A DNA stretch of 64,000 nucleotides, taken from assembly GCF_004336985.1 (NCBI RefSeq), contig NZ_SJUO01000001.1, forward strand, positions 744,001-808,000, read 5' to 3'. Shown here one piece after another: positions 24,581 to 33,503 of this stretch. Numbering within the stretch: the stretch's first letter is position 1; each line of letters begins with the position of its first letter. Source of the stretch: Exiguobacterium sp. SL-9. GTDB lineage: Bacteria > Bacillota > Bacilli > Exiguobacteriales > Exiguobacteriaceae. The notes beneath the pieces are model-generated. The model saw only the letters and a program-made list of their open reading frames with translations, had not been told where the DNA came from and did not search any database. The position numbers were made by a program, and so were the translations under genes.

Positions 24581-24988
24581 TCACTTCTTCTGATCGTTCC
24601 CGAACGCTGCGTTCGCTTCGTGCCCTTCGAACGCGGGGTTGTTCCCGTCATTGAATCCCGTATCTGGTTCGTCGAGGATGAGGGCATAACCTCCGTTTAA
24701 AATATCGCCGTACGCCCGATTGACGTCGTCGTCAGCGAGACCGAGGTCGAGCAAGGCTCGTTTCACTTCTTCTTCACCTTCCGCGACGCCGCTGAACTTC
24801 TGCATCCAGTTCGCGCTCGCTTCTTCCACTTTTGCATCGGTATTCCGTTTGACGAGCGAGACATCGTCTTGATCTTTCGCAACGACGAATACATCACTTT
24901 CGTCGTAACCCTCTTCGGTCAATTGATCGATTTTGGCGACGAGTGCCGCCTCCTCTTGATACGTGTCTACAAATCGACGTTTACTCAT
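24581..24988 (-). CDS. General stress protein, YflT domain
   Basis: 135 residues, acidic, soluble. It is one YflT (GSP17M-like) domain: RFVDTYQEEAALVAKIDQLTEEGYDESDVFVVAKDQDDV, then GEEEVKRALLDLGLADDDVNRAYGDILNGGYALILD. The family is induced by heat and salt under SigB control in B. subtilis. The biochemical role is unknown. It overlaps the upstream DUF2382 gene by 4 bp and shares its domain with both upstream genes. Confidence 0.85.
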   Translation of the reverse strand: MSKRRFVDTYQEEAALVAKIDQLTEEGYDESDVFVVAKDQDDVSLVKRNTDAKVEEASANWMQKFSGVAEGEEEVKRALLDLGLADDDVNRAYGDILNGGYALILDEPDTGFNDGNNPAFEGHEANAAFGNDQKK

Positions 24989-25794
24989 TGTGTCTCATCC
25001 TTTCGCGTTGTATGGTCTTCGACCGTGAGATTGGGTTGCCCGACCTCGGTCACTTCGATTTCTTCTTTGCGGAGCGTTTCTGTCATCGTTTTGACGTCTT
25101 CGGTCACTTGTTTCCGGACGATGATCTCTTCGACGACGACAGGACGCTTCACGATGAAGGCCCGTTCCTCGATGACTTGGATTCGTAAATGGTCCCCTTC
25201 ATCAATTGTTCGAATACCCGGTTGATCGAAGTCGTAATCTTCGACCACATCCTCCGACCCGTTCACCCGCTCCACATGAACCTGTTCCCTCCGAACGGGG
25301 ACTTCAATCGCTTGTTCGGTCTCCGATATGTGACGATTGATGACGACTTCTCCCGATTGGACTGGTTGTTTCTCGATTATCAAGCGTTCCTCGTGCAAGG
25401 CGAGCGTCTGTTCCTCGGTCTGTGGCGTAGGTTTTACCTTCCGATTCGTAGCGTCAATCTGTTGTTCGTTTCGGTCCGCATCGACGTAAAGAAAGAGCCT
25501 ACCGTGTTCGACTTCCTTCTCAAAACGATTTTGTTGCTCTGACGTCAAGCGCATACTTTTGAGCCAGCGCTCAATCGGCCGTTCACTCGACGTGACGAGT
25601 GAGGCGACCGTTCCCGGTTCATCGGTGACGAGGACGTAGAGGTTCGAGTGACGACGGATGACGTCCGCCACATCGGCCTGTTTGACGAGAACGTACATGT
25701 CTTCTTCTTCATACCCTTCTCGTTTTAAATCGATTGTTCGATCGAGCAACGCTTCAGGTTGGTCAAATACTTCTGAGATGATCGCATGTTTCAT
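24985..25794 (-). CDS. YsnF/AvaK-type (DUF2382) stress protein with YflT-like N-terminus
   Basis: 269 residues. Residues 1-95 resemble the YflT domain (AIISEVFDQPEALLDRTIDLKREGYEEEDMYVLVKQ). Residues 135-265 are the DUF2382 repeat region rich in Glu, Val and Arg (LHEERLIIEKQPVQSGEVVINR ... VEEIIVRKQVTEDVKTMTETLRKEEIEV). Start at 25794 is preferred because the AAAGGAGG site lies just upstream; a longer frame contains that site. A terminator lies between it and the next stress gene, so it may rely on partial read-through. Confidence 0.85.
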   Translation of the reverse strand: MKHAIISEVFDQPEALLDRTIDLKREGYEEEDMYVLVKQADVADVIRRHSNLYVLVTDEPGTVASLVTSSERPIERWLKSMRLTSEQQNRFEKEVEHGRLFLYVDADRNEQQIDATNRKVKPTPQTEEQTLALHEERLIIEKQPVQSGEVVINRHISETEQAIEVPVRREQVHVERVNGSEDVVEDYDFDQPGIRTIDEGDHLRIQVIEERAFIVKRPVVVEEIIVRKQVTEDVKTMTETLRKEEIEVTEVGQPNLTVEDHTTRKDETQ

Positions 25795-25823
25795 GGCGTT
25801 CGTTCCTCCTTTGCTCAATTGGC

Positions 25824-25859
25824 GAAAAAAAGGATGGTCCCTCAGAGAGAGCCATCCTT
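25824..25859 (-). terminator. Terminator or attenuator between two stress genes
   Basis: Perfect stem AAGGATGG/CCATCCTT (25830-25837 with 25852-25859), followed on the minus strand by seven T. Confidence 0.75.
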
Positions 25860-25881
25860 GTCGAGGTACTTGTTCAATCGA

Positions 25882-26829
25882 TTAGAGACGATCGCGCTCA
25901 TCACGACGTGTGTGGTCACGGTCATGATCACGATGGCGAAGGTCATCTTCCCCTTCGATGTGTGCCTCTTCTTTCCGCAACGTCTCACGTACTGTTTCCG
26001 TATCTTTCACTTTATCTTTGCCGACGACGATTTCTTCAGCCACGACATCCTTCTTCGTCACGTCGACACGTTCTTCTGTGACCGGTACGCGAATCTCATC
26101 GCGGTCTGTCGTCGCGTCAAATGAGTGACCTGTCGCTGATCGGTCTTCGTCTACACGACGTCGCTCCACGTACACTTCGTCACGTTCTACTTCAACGTCG
26201 ACGCGCTCTTCGTGTTCGACGACATCTTTCTCGACGTGAACTTCTCCGGTTTGCACGCGCTCTTTGTTCACTTGAAGACGCTCTTCGTGCAATTCGAGTT
26301 TTTGTTCATCTGTCAAATCGGTACGGTTACGAATATCTTGATCCATATCGTTTGATCGGTCCGTCGGAATACCAGAGCTTGAAGCTCCTGTCATCCCGAC
26401 CTCACGCGCGGTCATATTCCCCGCCTCATTACCTTCTGAACCGTAACCGGCTGATGTGCGACCACCTTCAAACGTGTCGTTCCGACCATCATCTAAAATG
26501 CCGTCGTTCGAATCCAATAGGAGGACGAACCCACCGTTTTCAATATCTTGATGGTGACGTGCTGTCTCTTCTTCCGAGAAGCCGAGTTTATCGAACGTGC
26601 GACGTACTTCATCTTCGCCGTCCGCGACTCCAAAGAAGCGGTCAAGCCATGACGCTTTCGTTTCTTTTACTTCCGCATCCGTTTCGCCGCGAACCATCGA
26701 AAGGTTTGATTTATCTTTCACAACGACGTACAGATCATCTTCGCGATGCCCCTCGGCGCGAAGCTCATCAATTTTTGACACGAGCTCTGATTCCTGATAG
26801 TAAGTGCCTACATAACGTTTGTTATCCAT
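25882..26829 (-). CDS. YflT + DUF2382 two-domain stress protein
   Basis: 315 residues. The N-terminal YflT domain (KRYVGTYYQESELVSKIDELRAEGHREDDLYVVV) is followed by a Gly/Ser/Asn-rich linker (about 120-165) and a DUF2382 domain (LELHEERLQVNKERVQTGEVHVEKDVVEHEERVDVEVERDEV ...). It ends in a very charged tail of Arg, Asp and His. It joins in one protein the domains carried by the two downstream genes. AAGGGAG precedes the ATG. No convincing SigB promoter was found. Confidence 0.87.
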   Translation of the reverse strand: MDNKRYVGTYYQESELVSKIDELRAEGHREDDLYVVVKDKSNLSMVRGETDAEVKETKASWLDRFFGVADGEDEVRRTFDKLGFSEEETARHHQDIENGGFVLLLDSNDGILDDGRNDTFEGGRTSAGYGSEGNEAGNMTAREVGMTGASSSGIPTDRSNDMDQDIRNRTDLTDEQKLELHEERLQVNKERVQTGEVHVEKDVVEHEERVDVEVERDEVYVERRRVDEDRSATGHSFDATTDRDEIRVPVTEERVDVTKKDVVAEEIVVGKDKVKDTETVRETLRKEEAHIEGEDDLRHRDHDRDHTRRDERDRL

Positions 26830-26844
26830 GATTGTATCTCCCTT

Positions 26845-26961
26845 TCAACTTTTATATTTTTTGGTCATAAGCTGGACGAATACGTAATGATCTGCCATTC
26901 GGCCGGTAATGTAGATGTTCCCTTGCAATTCCGTTTCATGCATTTCTTTCACGATTGTCAT
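26845..26961 (-). CDS. Candidate 38-residue ORF upstream of the stress gene (doubtful)
   Basis: Open frame opening MTIVKEMHETELQGNIYITG and ending in KKYKS, stopping 15 bp before the stress-protein ATG. Composition is protein-like but there is no Shine-Dalgarno before any of its possible starts, and I know no homologue. It may be a remnant or chance. Confidence 0.2.
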   Translation of the reverse strand: MTIVKEMHETELQGNIYITGRMADHYVFVQLMTKKYKS

Positions 26962-27028
26962 CTGTTTGTAACGTCACGACTTTTGGCTGATTGATTCTTC
27001 CTTCAATATATGCATACGAATTACACAT

Positions 27029-27060
27029 AAAAAAACCTTCCGCATGATACGGAAGGTTTA
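27029..27060 (-). terminator. Terminator of malR / maltodextrin operon
   Basis: Perfect stem AACCTTCCG/CGGAAGGTT (27034-27042 with 27050-27058), followed on the minus strand by seven T. It closes the operon that runs from malE. Confidence 0.85.
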
Positions 27061-27063
27061 CAC

Positions 27064-28107
27064 TCATTCAACGATTTCCATTTTCTTTTTTTGACCGCAC
27101 GACTGACGCACGACCAAATAATGAGGGACGATGACGCGTTTTCCATAAGGCGGCGCGCTATCACCAATCTGTTCAATCAGACAGTTCGTCGCCTCAAAAC
27201 CGAGCCCAAAGATATTGATTTCGACCGAAGTGAGCGGCGGATTCGAGTGCTCGGCGATATAGACGTTATTAAAACTGACGACAGCCACATCCTCTGGAAT
27301 CTTAAGACCCATCTCACTGAGCGTACTGATGACACCGAGCGCCATCATGTCGTCACTGACGACGACGGCCGTTGGCGGTTCTTCTAATTGAAGCAATTCG
27401 CGTACGGCTTTGGCGCCGCCTTTCGTCATGAACTCGGCTCGCGCAATATAGTCTTCGCGAATCGGAATGCCCGCTTCCATGAGCGCCGTGGCGTAACCGT
27501 TGCGACGGTCTTGTGTGACAGCGAGCTTATCCGATCCCCCGATGAAGGCGATACAGCGGTGACCAAGGTTGTATAAATGTTTCGTCACTTCGCGACCGGC
27601 CAAATAGTTGTCCGTGTCAACGTACGTAATGGACGAGGCATCCCCGAACGGCTTCCCGACGACGACGAACGGGAATTTCGTCTGACGCAAATATTGAACG
27701 ACTTTGTCATCCTCACGTGAATACAAGACAATCACCCCGTCGACGCGGCGTCCTTGGACCATCTCGATCACGCCAGATAATACTTCTTCTTCGGTGACAC
27801 CCGTCGTCATGTAGAGCGAGTAGCCGTTTTGATGGGCTTTCGTACTGATTCCACGCAACACTTCTGGGAAAAATGGATTTTGTAGCGTCTTTGTCGCTGC
27901 GCTCGGCATGACGAGACCAATCGATTGCGTCGAGCGGTTGGCGAGGCTTCTGGCGTGAATGTTCGGATGGTACCCGAGTTCTTCCATCGAACTACGCACA
28001 CGTTCTTTTGTTTTCTGACTGATTCGCGGACTGTTGGCGATGACGCGAGACACGGTCGACGGTGCGACGTTGGCGTGTTTGGCGACATCTTTAATCGTGA
28101 TTTGCAT
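27064..28107 (-). CDS. malR: LacI-family regulator, MalR type
   Basis: 347 residues. N-terminal helix-turn-helix ITIKDVAKHANVAPSTVSRVIANSPRIS (residues 3-30), hinge helix with RSLANRSTQSIGLVMP, then a periplasmic-binding-like sugar domain. It should bind GCAA-N-CG-N-TTGC operators like those found upstream of malE, malF, maltose phosphorylase and the cyclomaltodextrinase gene. It is the last gene of the malE operon, 51 bp after the amylase gene, so it would be self-regulated. AAGGGGGAG precedes its ATG. Confidence 0.88.
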   Translation of the reverse strand: MQITIKDVAKHANVAPSTVSRVIANSPRISQKTKERVRSSMEELGYHPNIHARSLANRSTQSIGLVMPSAATKTLQNPFFPEVLRGISTKAHQNGYSLYMTTGVTEEEVLSGVIEMVQGRRVDGVIVLYSREDDKVVQYLRQTKFPFVVVGKPFGDASSITYVDTDNYLAGREVTKHLYNLGHRCIAFIGGSDKLAVTQDRRNGYATALMEAGIPIREDYIARAEFMTKGGAKAVRELLQLEEPPTAVVVSDDMMALGVISTLSEMGLKIPEDVAVVSFNNVYIAEHSNPPLTSVEINIFGLGFEATNCLIEQIGDSAPPYGKRVIVPHYLVVRQSCGQKKKMEIVE

Positions 28108-28158
28108 AATGCTCCCCCTTGCTTCCGTTAGTTCAAAGTTCCCTATGAAAGGGTATCG

Positions 28159-29670
28159 TCAGCTTGCGCTCTTGCGACGCTTCCACATGACCAATCCAGT
28201 CAAGAAAATCGGGATGGCGACGACGAGTAGACCAATCGTCCACATGTTCACTTCCGATTTTTCGACGATGTAGGCGTTTGCACTTTCTCCTGCGAGCTTG
28301 ACAGTGAACGTGCCACGGCTGTCCGTGACAAGTTGTGAGAACAAGAGACCACGAAGGCGAGTGTCTTCCCCGACTTCGCTTACCTCGAATTCAATCTCTC
28401 GGTCCTCGGCGTTCATATTGATGGCGTACAAGGCGACATCGTCGCCGTCACGACGCTCGAACACGGCCATGCCGTCTTTCGAGGCAATCATCCGTTGTTC
28501 GCCGGTCGCAAACACCGGGTATTCGGCCCGCATCCGGTTCATCGTCGCGACATATTCGTGGAGCTCTTCATTTCCAGGGAAATCGGTCATGACCCGGTTC
28601 GCCGGATCGGCCCCGCCCTTTTGTGCATTCTCCGTGCCTTGGAAGACGATTGGCATCCCTGGTGATGCATAAAGTGCAAATAATCCAAGTCGTAAACGAC
28701 GCTCGGCCGACTCGGCACCCCCTAGTTCCGCGACATGCATGAAGCGTTCGACGTCGTGGTTATCTAAGAAAGTCGCCATTTGATTCGGATCATTAAAGAA
28801 CGTCTCGGCGTAGCTCGCGGCCACGTCGATTTCGTCGACGTTCGCCGTCTTTTGCGTCATCGTTTTCGAGACGCGGTCATAAAACGTGAAGTTCGTGATG
28901 CTGTTGAAACCTAAGTCATCATACTCCGCGACGTACTGTGGGTCTGGGTCGAACACTTCGGCCAAGAGATAAAAGTCAGGATCGACTTCACGGACCGCTG
29001 TGACGAAGTCTTCCCAAAACGGCTTGTCCACATGTCGTACCGTATCAAGGCGATAGCCATCAATTCCGGTCTCTTCGATCCAATACGTGGCCGCTTCGAG
29101 TAAGTAATCTTTTACTTCTGGGTCCTCGGTCTTAAAGTCGGGCAAGTCGAACAACCAGTGCGTCTCGACTTGTTCTTGATCGTTCCATAGCACGATCGGC
29201 AACTCGTCATGGAACCAGTCCGGTCGTTCCTCGACCCACGGATGGTTCGGCCCGACGTGGTTGACGACAAAGTCGAGGATGACTTTCATATCCCGTTTGT
29301 GCGCCTCGTCGACGAGTTCCTGTAAATCTTCTTTCGTCCCGAATTGGGGATCGATATTGTAAAAATCTTTGATCCAGTAGCCATGGTAACCGTCCGGCAT
29401 GTTTTCAAACACCGGTGTCAACCAGACGGACGTGAATCCGAGCGACTCGATGTAATCGAGCTTTTCAATCACGCCGCGGATATCGCCCCCGTGAAAGGCT
29501 TTCGGGTCATTTTTATCGACCTGGTCATTGTTATCGGGATTCCCGTCAACGAACCGGTCGACCATGATAAAGTACATGCGTTCTTGTTCCCATGATGCTG
29601 CTTCTTTCGCTCCGACGACTGTTGGAAACAAAAGAAGCGACAGAAGAACGAGCACGACGCCTCGCCTCAT
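28159..29670 (-). CDS. Extracellular membrane-anchored alpha-amylase (GH13)
   Basis: 503 residues. Signal peptide (1-21, ending VVGA), a GH13 barrel and a C-terminal anchor helix (MWTIGLLVVAIPIFLTGLVMW) with a KRRK stop-transfer tail. Catalytic residues: nucleophile Asp209 (GYRLDTVRHV), acid Glu238 (LLAEVFD), Asp306 (FLDNHD). It would cut starch or dextrins at the outer cell surface next to the MalEFG importer. AAGGGGGAA precedes the ATG. Anchoring by a C-terminal helix, without sortase motif, is less usual for secreted amylases. Confidence 0.92.
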   Translation of the reverse strand: MRRGVVLVLLSLLLFPTVVGAKEAASWEQERMYFIMVDRFVDGNPDNNDQVDKNDPKAFHGGDIRGVIEKLDYIESLGFTSVWLTPVFENMPDGYHGYWIKDFYNIDPQFGTKEDLQELVDEAHKRDMKVILDFVVNHVGPNHPWVEERPDWFHDELPIVLWNDQEQVETHWLFDLPDFKTEDPEVKDYLLEAATYWIEETGIDGYRLDTVRHVDKPFWEDFVTAVREVDPDFYLLAEVFDPDPQYVAEYDDLGFNSITNFTFYDRVSKTMTQKTANVDEIDVAASYAETFFNDPNQMATFLDNHDVERFMHVAELGGAESAERRLRLGLFALYASPGMPIVFQGTENAQKGGADPANRVMTDFPGNEELHEYVATMNRMRAEYPVFATGEQRMIASKDGMAVFERRDGDDVALYAINMNAEDREIEFEVSEVGEDTRLRGLLFSQLVTDSRGTFTVKLAGESANAYIVEKSEVNMWTIGLLVVAIPIFLTGLVMWKRRKSAS

Positions 29671-29693
29671 ATCGCTTCCCCCTTAAGTGAGTA

Positions 29694-30527
29694 TTATCCT
29701 TTCGTACCACCGGCAGTGAGACCCGAGACGAAGTAACGTTGGAACACGAAGAACAAGAGAACGATTGGAAGGGCCGAAAGGACGGCGCCTGCCGCGAACA
29801 ACGTGAAGTTGTTGTCGAACTGTCGAGAGATCATGTTGTAAAGACCAACCGCGAGCGTCTGTTTCTCTGGTGAACGAAGGACGAGCGATGCCAAGATGAA
29901 GTCGTTGAACGGGCCCATGAAGTTAAACAAGGCGATCGTTGCGACAATTGGCTTCGCGAGCGGCAAAATGATTTGCCAGAAGATACGGAGGTGACCGGCA
30001 CCATCCATCCGAGCGGCTTCATCGAGCTCTTTCGGAATCGTATCGAAGTAACCTTTTGCGAGATACGTGTTCATCGGAATCGCGCCACCGGCATACAGCA
30101 GAATGAGCGCTGTGTGCGTGTCGAGGAGACCGAGCATATTAAGAAGCACGAAAATCGCGATGATGGCGACGAATTGCGGCACCATTTGTAAGACGAGGAA
30201 CAAGATGAGCGAGTTCTTCCGTCCGACAAAGCGGTAACGCGAGAAGACATAGCCAGTAATCGTAACGAGAATGACTGAGAGCGCCATCGTGATGAAAGCG
30301 ATTTTCAGTGTATTCACATACCATAAACTATAATCTGAAATCGTCAAATCAAACAAGTTTTTATAGTGAATAAACGTTGGATTTGCAGGGATAATGGTCG
30401 AAGTGATCGTACGTCCCGGGTTAAAGGACGTCCCGACCACCCAAAGCATTGGATAGAGAATGATGATCGACGCAAGCGTCAAGATGACATAAGAGATTGC
30501 CAAATTGATTCGTTTTTGTTTTTTCAT
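29694..30527 (-). CDS. malG: Maltodextrin ABC transporter permease MalG
   Basis: 277 residues, six membrane helices. The EAA loop that docks on the ATPase is seen as ELDEAARMDGAGHLRIFWQIILPLAKP (about residues 168-194). The C-terminal GLTAGGTKG is typical of MalG. It pairs with MalF, which ends 1 bp upstream. No MalK-type ATPase gene is in the window; many Bacilli use a shared MsmX ATPase encoded elsewhere. Confidence 0.92.
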   Translation of the reverse strand: MKKQKRINLAISYVILTLASIIILYPMLWVVGTSFNPGRTITSTIIPANPTFIHYKNLFDLTISDYSLWYVNTLKIAFITMALSVILVTITGYVFSRYRFVGRKNSLILFLVLQMVPQFVAIIAIFVLLNMLGLLDTHTALILLYAGGAIPMNTYLAKGYFDTIPKELDEAARMDGAGHLRIFWQIILPLAKPIVATIALFNFMGPFNDFILASLVLRSPEKQTLAVGLYNMISRQFDNNFTLFAAGAVLSALPIVLLFFVFQRYFVSGLTAGGTKG

Positions 30528-30528
30528 A

Positions 30529-31887
30529 TCAGATCATATCCTCGTCTTTGAAAGATTTTGTCCGACGGAACTGGATGACGGCAAGTGTCATGATGAAGAA
30601 TGACAAGATGAGCGTGATCGCAGCCGCAAGTCCGTATTGCGGGTTGGCTCCGAGAGACAATTTGTAAATCCATGAAATCAAGATATCGGTACCGCCGGCA
30701 GTTTGTCCCGGTACAGCCGGTCCACCGCCGTTAAAGAGATAGATGATGTTGAAGTTGTTGAAGTTAAATGTGAACTGCGTGATCAAAATCGGTGCTGTTG
30801 CGAACAAGAGCATCGGCAACGTGATCAAACGGAACTTGTCAAAGATGGTCGCGCCGTCAATCGTCGCCGCTTCATATAAGTCGCCAGGGATCGATTGCAA
30901 GACCCCAGTCATGAGCGTCATGATGAACGGGAAACCGAGCCACCATTGAATCAAGATGAGCGCGCTTCGTGTCGCCGTCGGATCGGTCATCCAGTTGATC
31001 GGATCAAGTCCGAACGCCGGAAGGATCGTCGTGTTGAACACACCGAACGATTCATTGAACATCGAACGGAAGATCAAGATCGTGATGAACGCTGGAACGG
31101 CCCATGACAAAATCAAAATCGAGCGGAACAAGCGACGGAAACGAAGACCTTCTTGGTTCAAGAGAACCGCGAGGAAAATCCCGATCGCGATGACACCGAC
31201 CGTCGAAGCGACCGTCCAGACGAGTGTCCAGCCGAGAACGCCGACGAACGTGTCGCGCCAGATATCGATTTCAAAAATACGTGTGAAGTTTTCAAATCCG
31301 ATCCACTCGACGAGTTTCGCCGGTGGCGCGTTGTTGTAACGATAGTTCGTGAATGCGATTAAGAAAGTGAAGATAAGCGGTAATACGACTGTGAAAACGA
31401 GCAAGATGAGCGACGGGATTAACATCAAGTATGGGAATCCATGGTCGCGCAAGTTGCGGAGCTGCACTTGGAACGTTGGGACGTTTAGGTGCTGATCACG
31501 AATGCGACCGACTCGGTAGGCGTCACGAATGTTCCAGATGTAGAACGCGATTCCGAAGAAAAGTAAGATTAATGCGACAATCCCTTCTACCATCAAGAAG
31601 ATGGAGTGGTCGTTACGAGGTCCTGCCACTTCGCCAAGCGTGATCAATCCCCAAAGGCCACCACGGTCGCCAGGTCCTGCGCCCGCTCCTTTGAAAAAGA
31701 GATCGTAGTTAACTGCAAAATAAGACATGATGACGATAAAGAAAGCGATCGCTTTCGCTTTTTGATTGTTATAGAATTGACCGGCTCCCGGAATGATCGA
31801 AAGCAATGCGGCGTTCCGAGCGTGATTGGTCGGTTTTTCCGGACGTTGTTCCGGCGTTTTAGGGTTCGCAATTGAAGCCATCCTCAA
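30529..31887 (-). CDS. malF: Maltodextrin ABC transporter permease MalF
   Basis: 452 residues with about eight membrane helices. Two N-terminal helices (SIIPGAGQFYNNQKAKAIAFFIV) precede the core permease. The EAA loop DLYEAATIDGATIFDKFRLITLP lies near residue 345. MalF proteins carry such an N-terminal extension. It follows malE after a 99-bp gap that has a strong hairpin and a perfect LacI-type palindrome. Confidence 0.92.
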   Translation of the reverse strand: MRMASIANPKTPEQRPEKPTNHARNAALLSIIPGAGQFYNNQKAKAIAFFIVIMSYFAVNYDLFFKGAGAGPGDRGGLWGLITLGEVAGPRNDHSIFLMVEGIVALILLFFGIAFYIWNIRDAYRVGRIRDQHLNVPTFQVQLRNLRDHGFPYLMLIPSLILLVFTVVLPLIFTFLIAFTNYRYNNAPPAKLVEWIGFENFTRIFEIDIWRDTFVGVLGWTLVWTVASTVGVIAIGIFLAVLLNQEGLRFRRLFRSILILSWAVPAFITILIFRSMFNESFGVFNTTILPAFGLDPINWMTDPTATRSALILIQWWLGFPFIMTLMTGVLQSIPGDLYEAATIDGATIFDKFRLITLPMLLFATAPILITQFTFNFNNFNIIYLFNGGGPAVPGQTAGGTDILISWIYKLSLGANPQYGLAAAITLILSFFIMTLAVIQFRRTKSFKDEDMI

Positions 31888-31916
31888 TATCTCCTTTCAA
31901 TTTGAGCAAATCAATC

Positions 31917-31932
31917 GAGCAAGCGTTTGCTC
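31917..31932 (-). promoter_or_regulatory. LacI-type operator between malE and malF
   Basis: Perfect palindrome GAGCAAGCGTTTGCTC apart from the central GCGT. It lies 30 bp upstream of the malF start, inside the operon, so it could control a secondary promoter or act as a roadblock. Confidence 0.55.
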
Positions 31933-31948
31933 AATTTCAGAAAATGAG

Positions 31949-31972
31949 GGGGAACGCCATGTGGCGTACCCC
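31949..31972 (-). other. Intercistronic hairpin after malE
   Basis: Stem GGGG-ACGCC/GGCGT-CCCC with one mismatch, 15 bp past the malE stop and without a T-run. Such hairpins protect the binding-protein mRNA from 3' decay so that malE is expressed above malFG. This role is inferred. Confidence 0.5.
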
Positions 31973-31986
31973 GTCATTTCACATCC

Positions 31987-33252
31987 TTATTGGTTGTTCG
32001 CTTGGATTTGTTGCTCGATGACTTTAACAGCATCGTCAGCTGATTTTTGTGCATCTTGCTTGCCAGTTGCTACGAGCTGAAGCGCTTGAGCCATTGGCTC
32101 CCAAACTTGTCCCATTTCAGGAATGTTAGGCATTGGGATTGCGTTCGTTGCTTGATCGAATACCGCCTTCGCAACTTCGTTCGACGTGATTGTCTCGTTC
32201 GATTCGAGGGCTGCTACTGGTGGGATCTCGTTGTAAGCTTCAAACATCTTCAATGCGTTCTCTTCGTTCGTGAGTTCTGCGAGGAACATTTCAGCCCACT
32301 CTTGGTTCTCCGTGTAAGCAGAAAGTGCATATGTCTTCACGCCCATGAACGTCTTGATTGGCTCACCGTTTGGAAGTGTCGGCATTGCAGACGCTCCGAG
32401 GTTGATGCCAGCGTCTGTGTAACCAGCTACTGCCCACGGTCCGTTCATGACTGTGTGTGCTTTCTTCTCAGTGAAGAGTTGGTCCATCGCCTGGCCGCCA
32501 GACTCGCCAATCAACCCTTTAGGGAAGAGGCCTTCTTCGTACCATTTGCCGATATAGTCAAAGCCTTCGACTGCGCCTTCGTTGTTCAAGCCGATGTCAG
32601 TTGGGTCGAGCGCGCCGCCGTCTTCTTTGAAGACGTAACCGCCGAAGCCAGCCACGACACCGTGTGCGAAGTAGAAGTTATCCCAAAGACCGAGGAAGCC
32701 GTACTCGCCTTTGTCTTTAAGATCTGTAGACAACTTGTACAAGTCATCCATTGAAGCAGGAGCTTCTGATACCAAATCCTTGTTGTACATGAGGACTGGC
32801 GTTTCAACTGATTTCGGGTAGCCGTAAGCTTGTCCGTCGAACATGACAGCCGACTGCGAAGCGTCTGTGAACGCATCGAGCGCACCTTCATCAGTGAGCG
32901 GTGCCAAGTGACCTTGGTCAGCGATCGTTCCGATTTGGTCATGTGGTACGAGAACGATATCAGGACCTTTTCCAGCTGGGCCGTCAAGCGCCAACTTGTC
33001 CTTTTGATCCGTCATTTGGACTTCAACGACTTCAACTGCGACGCCGTGTTCTTCTTCAAACGCCTTCGCAACTTCTTTCGTCGTTTCCGACTTTTCAATA
33101 TCTTCCCAAATTACGATTTTTTCTGGCTTGTTCTCGCTAGTAGAACCGCCTTCGTTAGTAGAACCATTGTCCGTACCGCCACCACATGCAGCAAGTGCAC
33201 CGAAAGCGAATACTGCCGTTGAAAGTCCTGCTACCATTTTTTTCATCTTCAT
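31987..33252 (-). CDS. malE: Maltodextrin-binding lipoprotein MalE
   Basis: 421 residues. Lipoprotein signal with lipobox LAAC (Cys at about residue 22) followed by a Gly/Ser/Asn-rich linker. The mature part is a family 1 solute-binding protein (EDIEKSETTKEVAKAFEEEHGV ... AHTVMNGPWAVAGYTDAG). Start at 33252 is fixed by GGGGAGG 7-8 bases upstream; the longer frame to 33303 would include that SD. First gene of malE-malF-malG-amylase-malR. Confidence 0.93.
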   Translation of the reverse strand: MKMKKMVAGLSTAVFAFGALAACGGGTDNGSTNEGGSTSENKPEKIVIWEDIEKSETTKEVAKAFEEEHGVAVEVVEVQMTDQKDKLALDGPAGKGPDIVLVPHDQIGTIADQGHLAPLTDEGALDAFTDASQSAVMFDGQAYGYPKSVETPVLMYNKDLVSEAPASMDDLYKLSTDLKDKGEYGFLGLWDNFYFAHGVVAGFGGYVFKEDGGALDPTDIGLNNEGAVEGFDYIGKWYEEGLFPKGLIGESGGQAMDQLFTEKKAHTVMNGPWAVAGYTDAGINLGASAMPTLPNGEPIKTFMGVKTYALSAYTENQEWAEMFLAELTNEENALKMFEAYNEIPPVAALESNETITSNEVAKAVFDQATNAIPMPNIPEMGQVWEPMAQALQLVATGKQDAQKSADDAVKVIEQQIQANNQ

Positions 33253-33306
33253 GATGAAAAACCTCCCCAAGGAAATAGTATGGTCAGATTTGCGCAATCG
33301 CACTGG

Positions 33307-33344
33307 CCTACTGATTGAATCAACTCCGCTACAGAATCAGTAGG
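33307..33344 (-). other. Ten-base-pair hairpin in the malE leader
   Basis: Perfect arms CCTACTGATT (33307-33316) and AATCAGTAGG (33335-33344) with an 18-nt loop, in the untranslated leader about 55 nt ahead of the malE start. No T-run follows, so it is not a simple terminator. It could stabilise the 5' end. Confidence 0.45.
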
Positions 33345-33348
33345 TTAG

Positions 33349-33407
33349 TGAAAACGTTTGCATCCTCACCTCAATTTTTATTATACAGTTGTGTAAGCGT
33401 TTTACAA
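33349..33407 (-). promoter_or_regulatory. malE promoter with operators
   Basis: Minus strand: -35 TTGTAA (33402-33407), 16 bp, -10 TATAAT (33380-33385). The inverted repeat TGTAAGCGTTTTACA (33392-33406) lies between and over the two elements. A second operator TGAAAACGTTTGCAT (33349-33363) lies at the start point. Both fit LacI-family repressors (MalR and/or CcpA). Confidence 0.65.
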
Positions 33408-33503
33408 GTCTTTTTTTTCGCTTTTTTTATTGCCGTTGTCCCATTTATCTCTTTTTGAATTTTTTATGGCCCTATTTCGCAAAAAAATGATGAATCGGAC
33501 GAT

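Noticed and set aside
26121-26831. 236-codon ORF opposite the YflT/DUF2382 gene
   Set aside because: Antisense shadow; no SD or domain.
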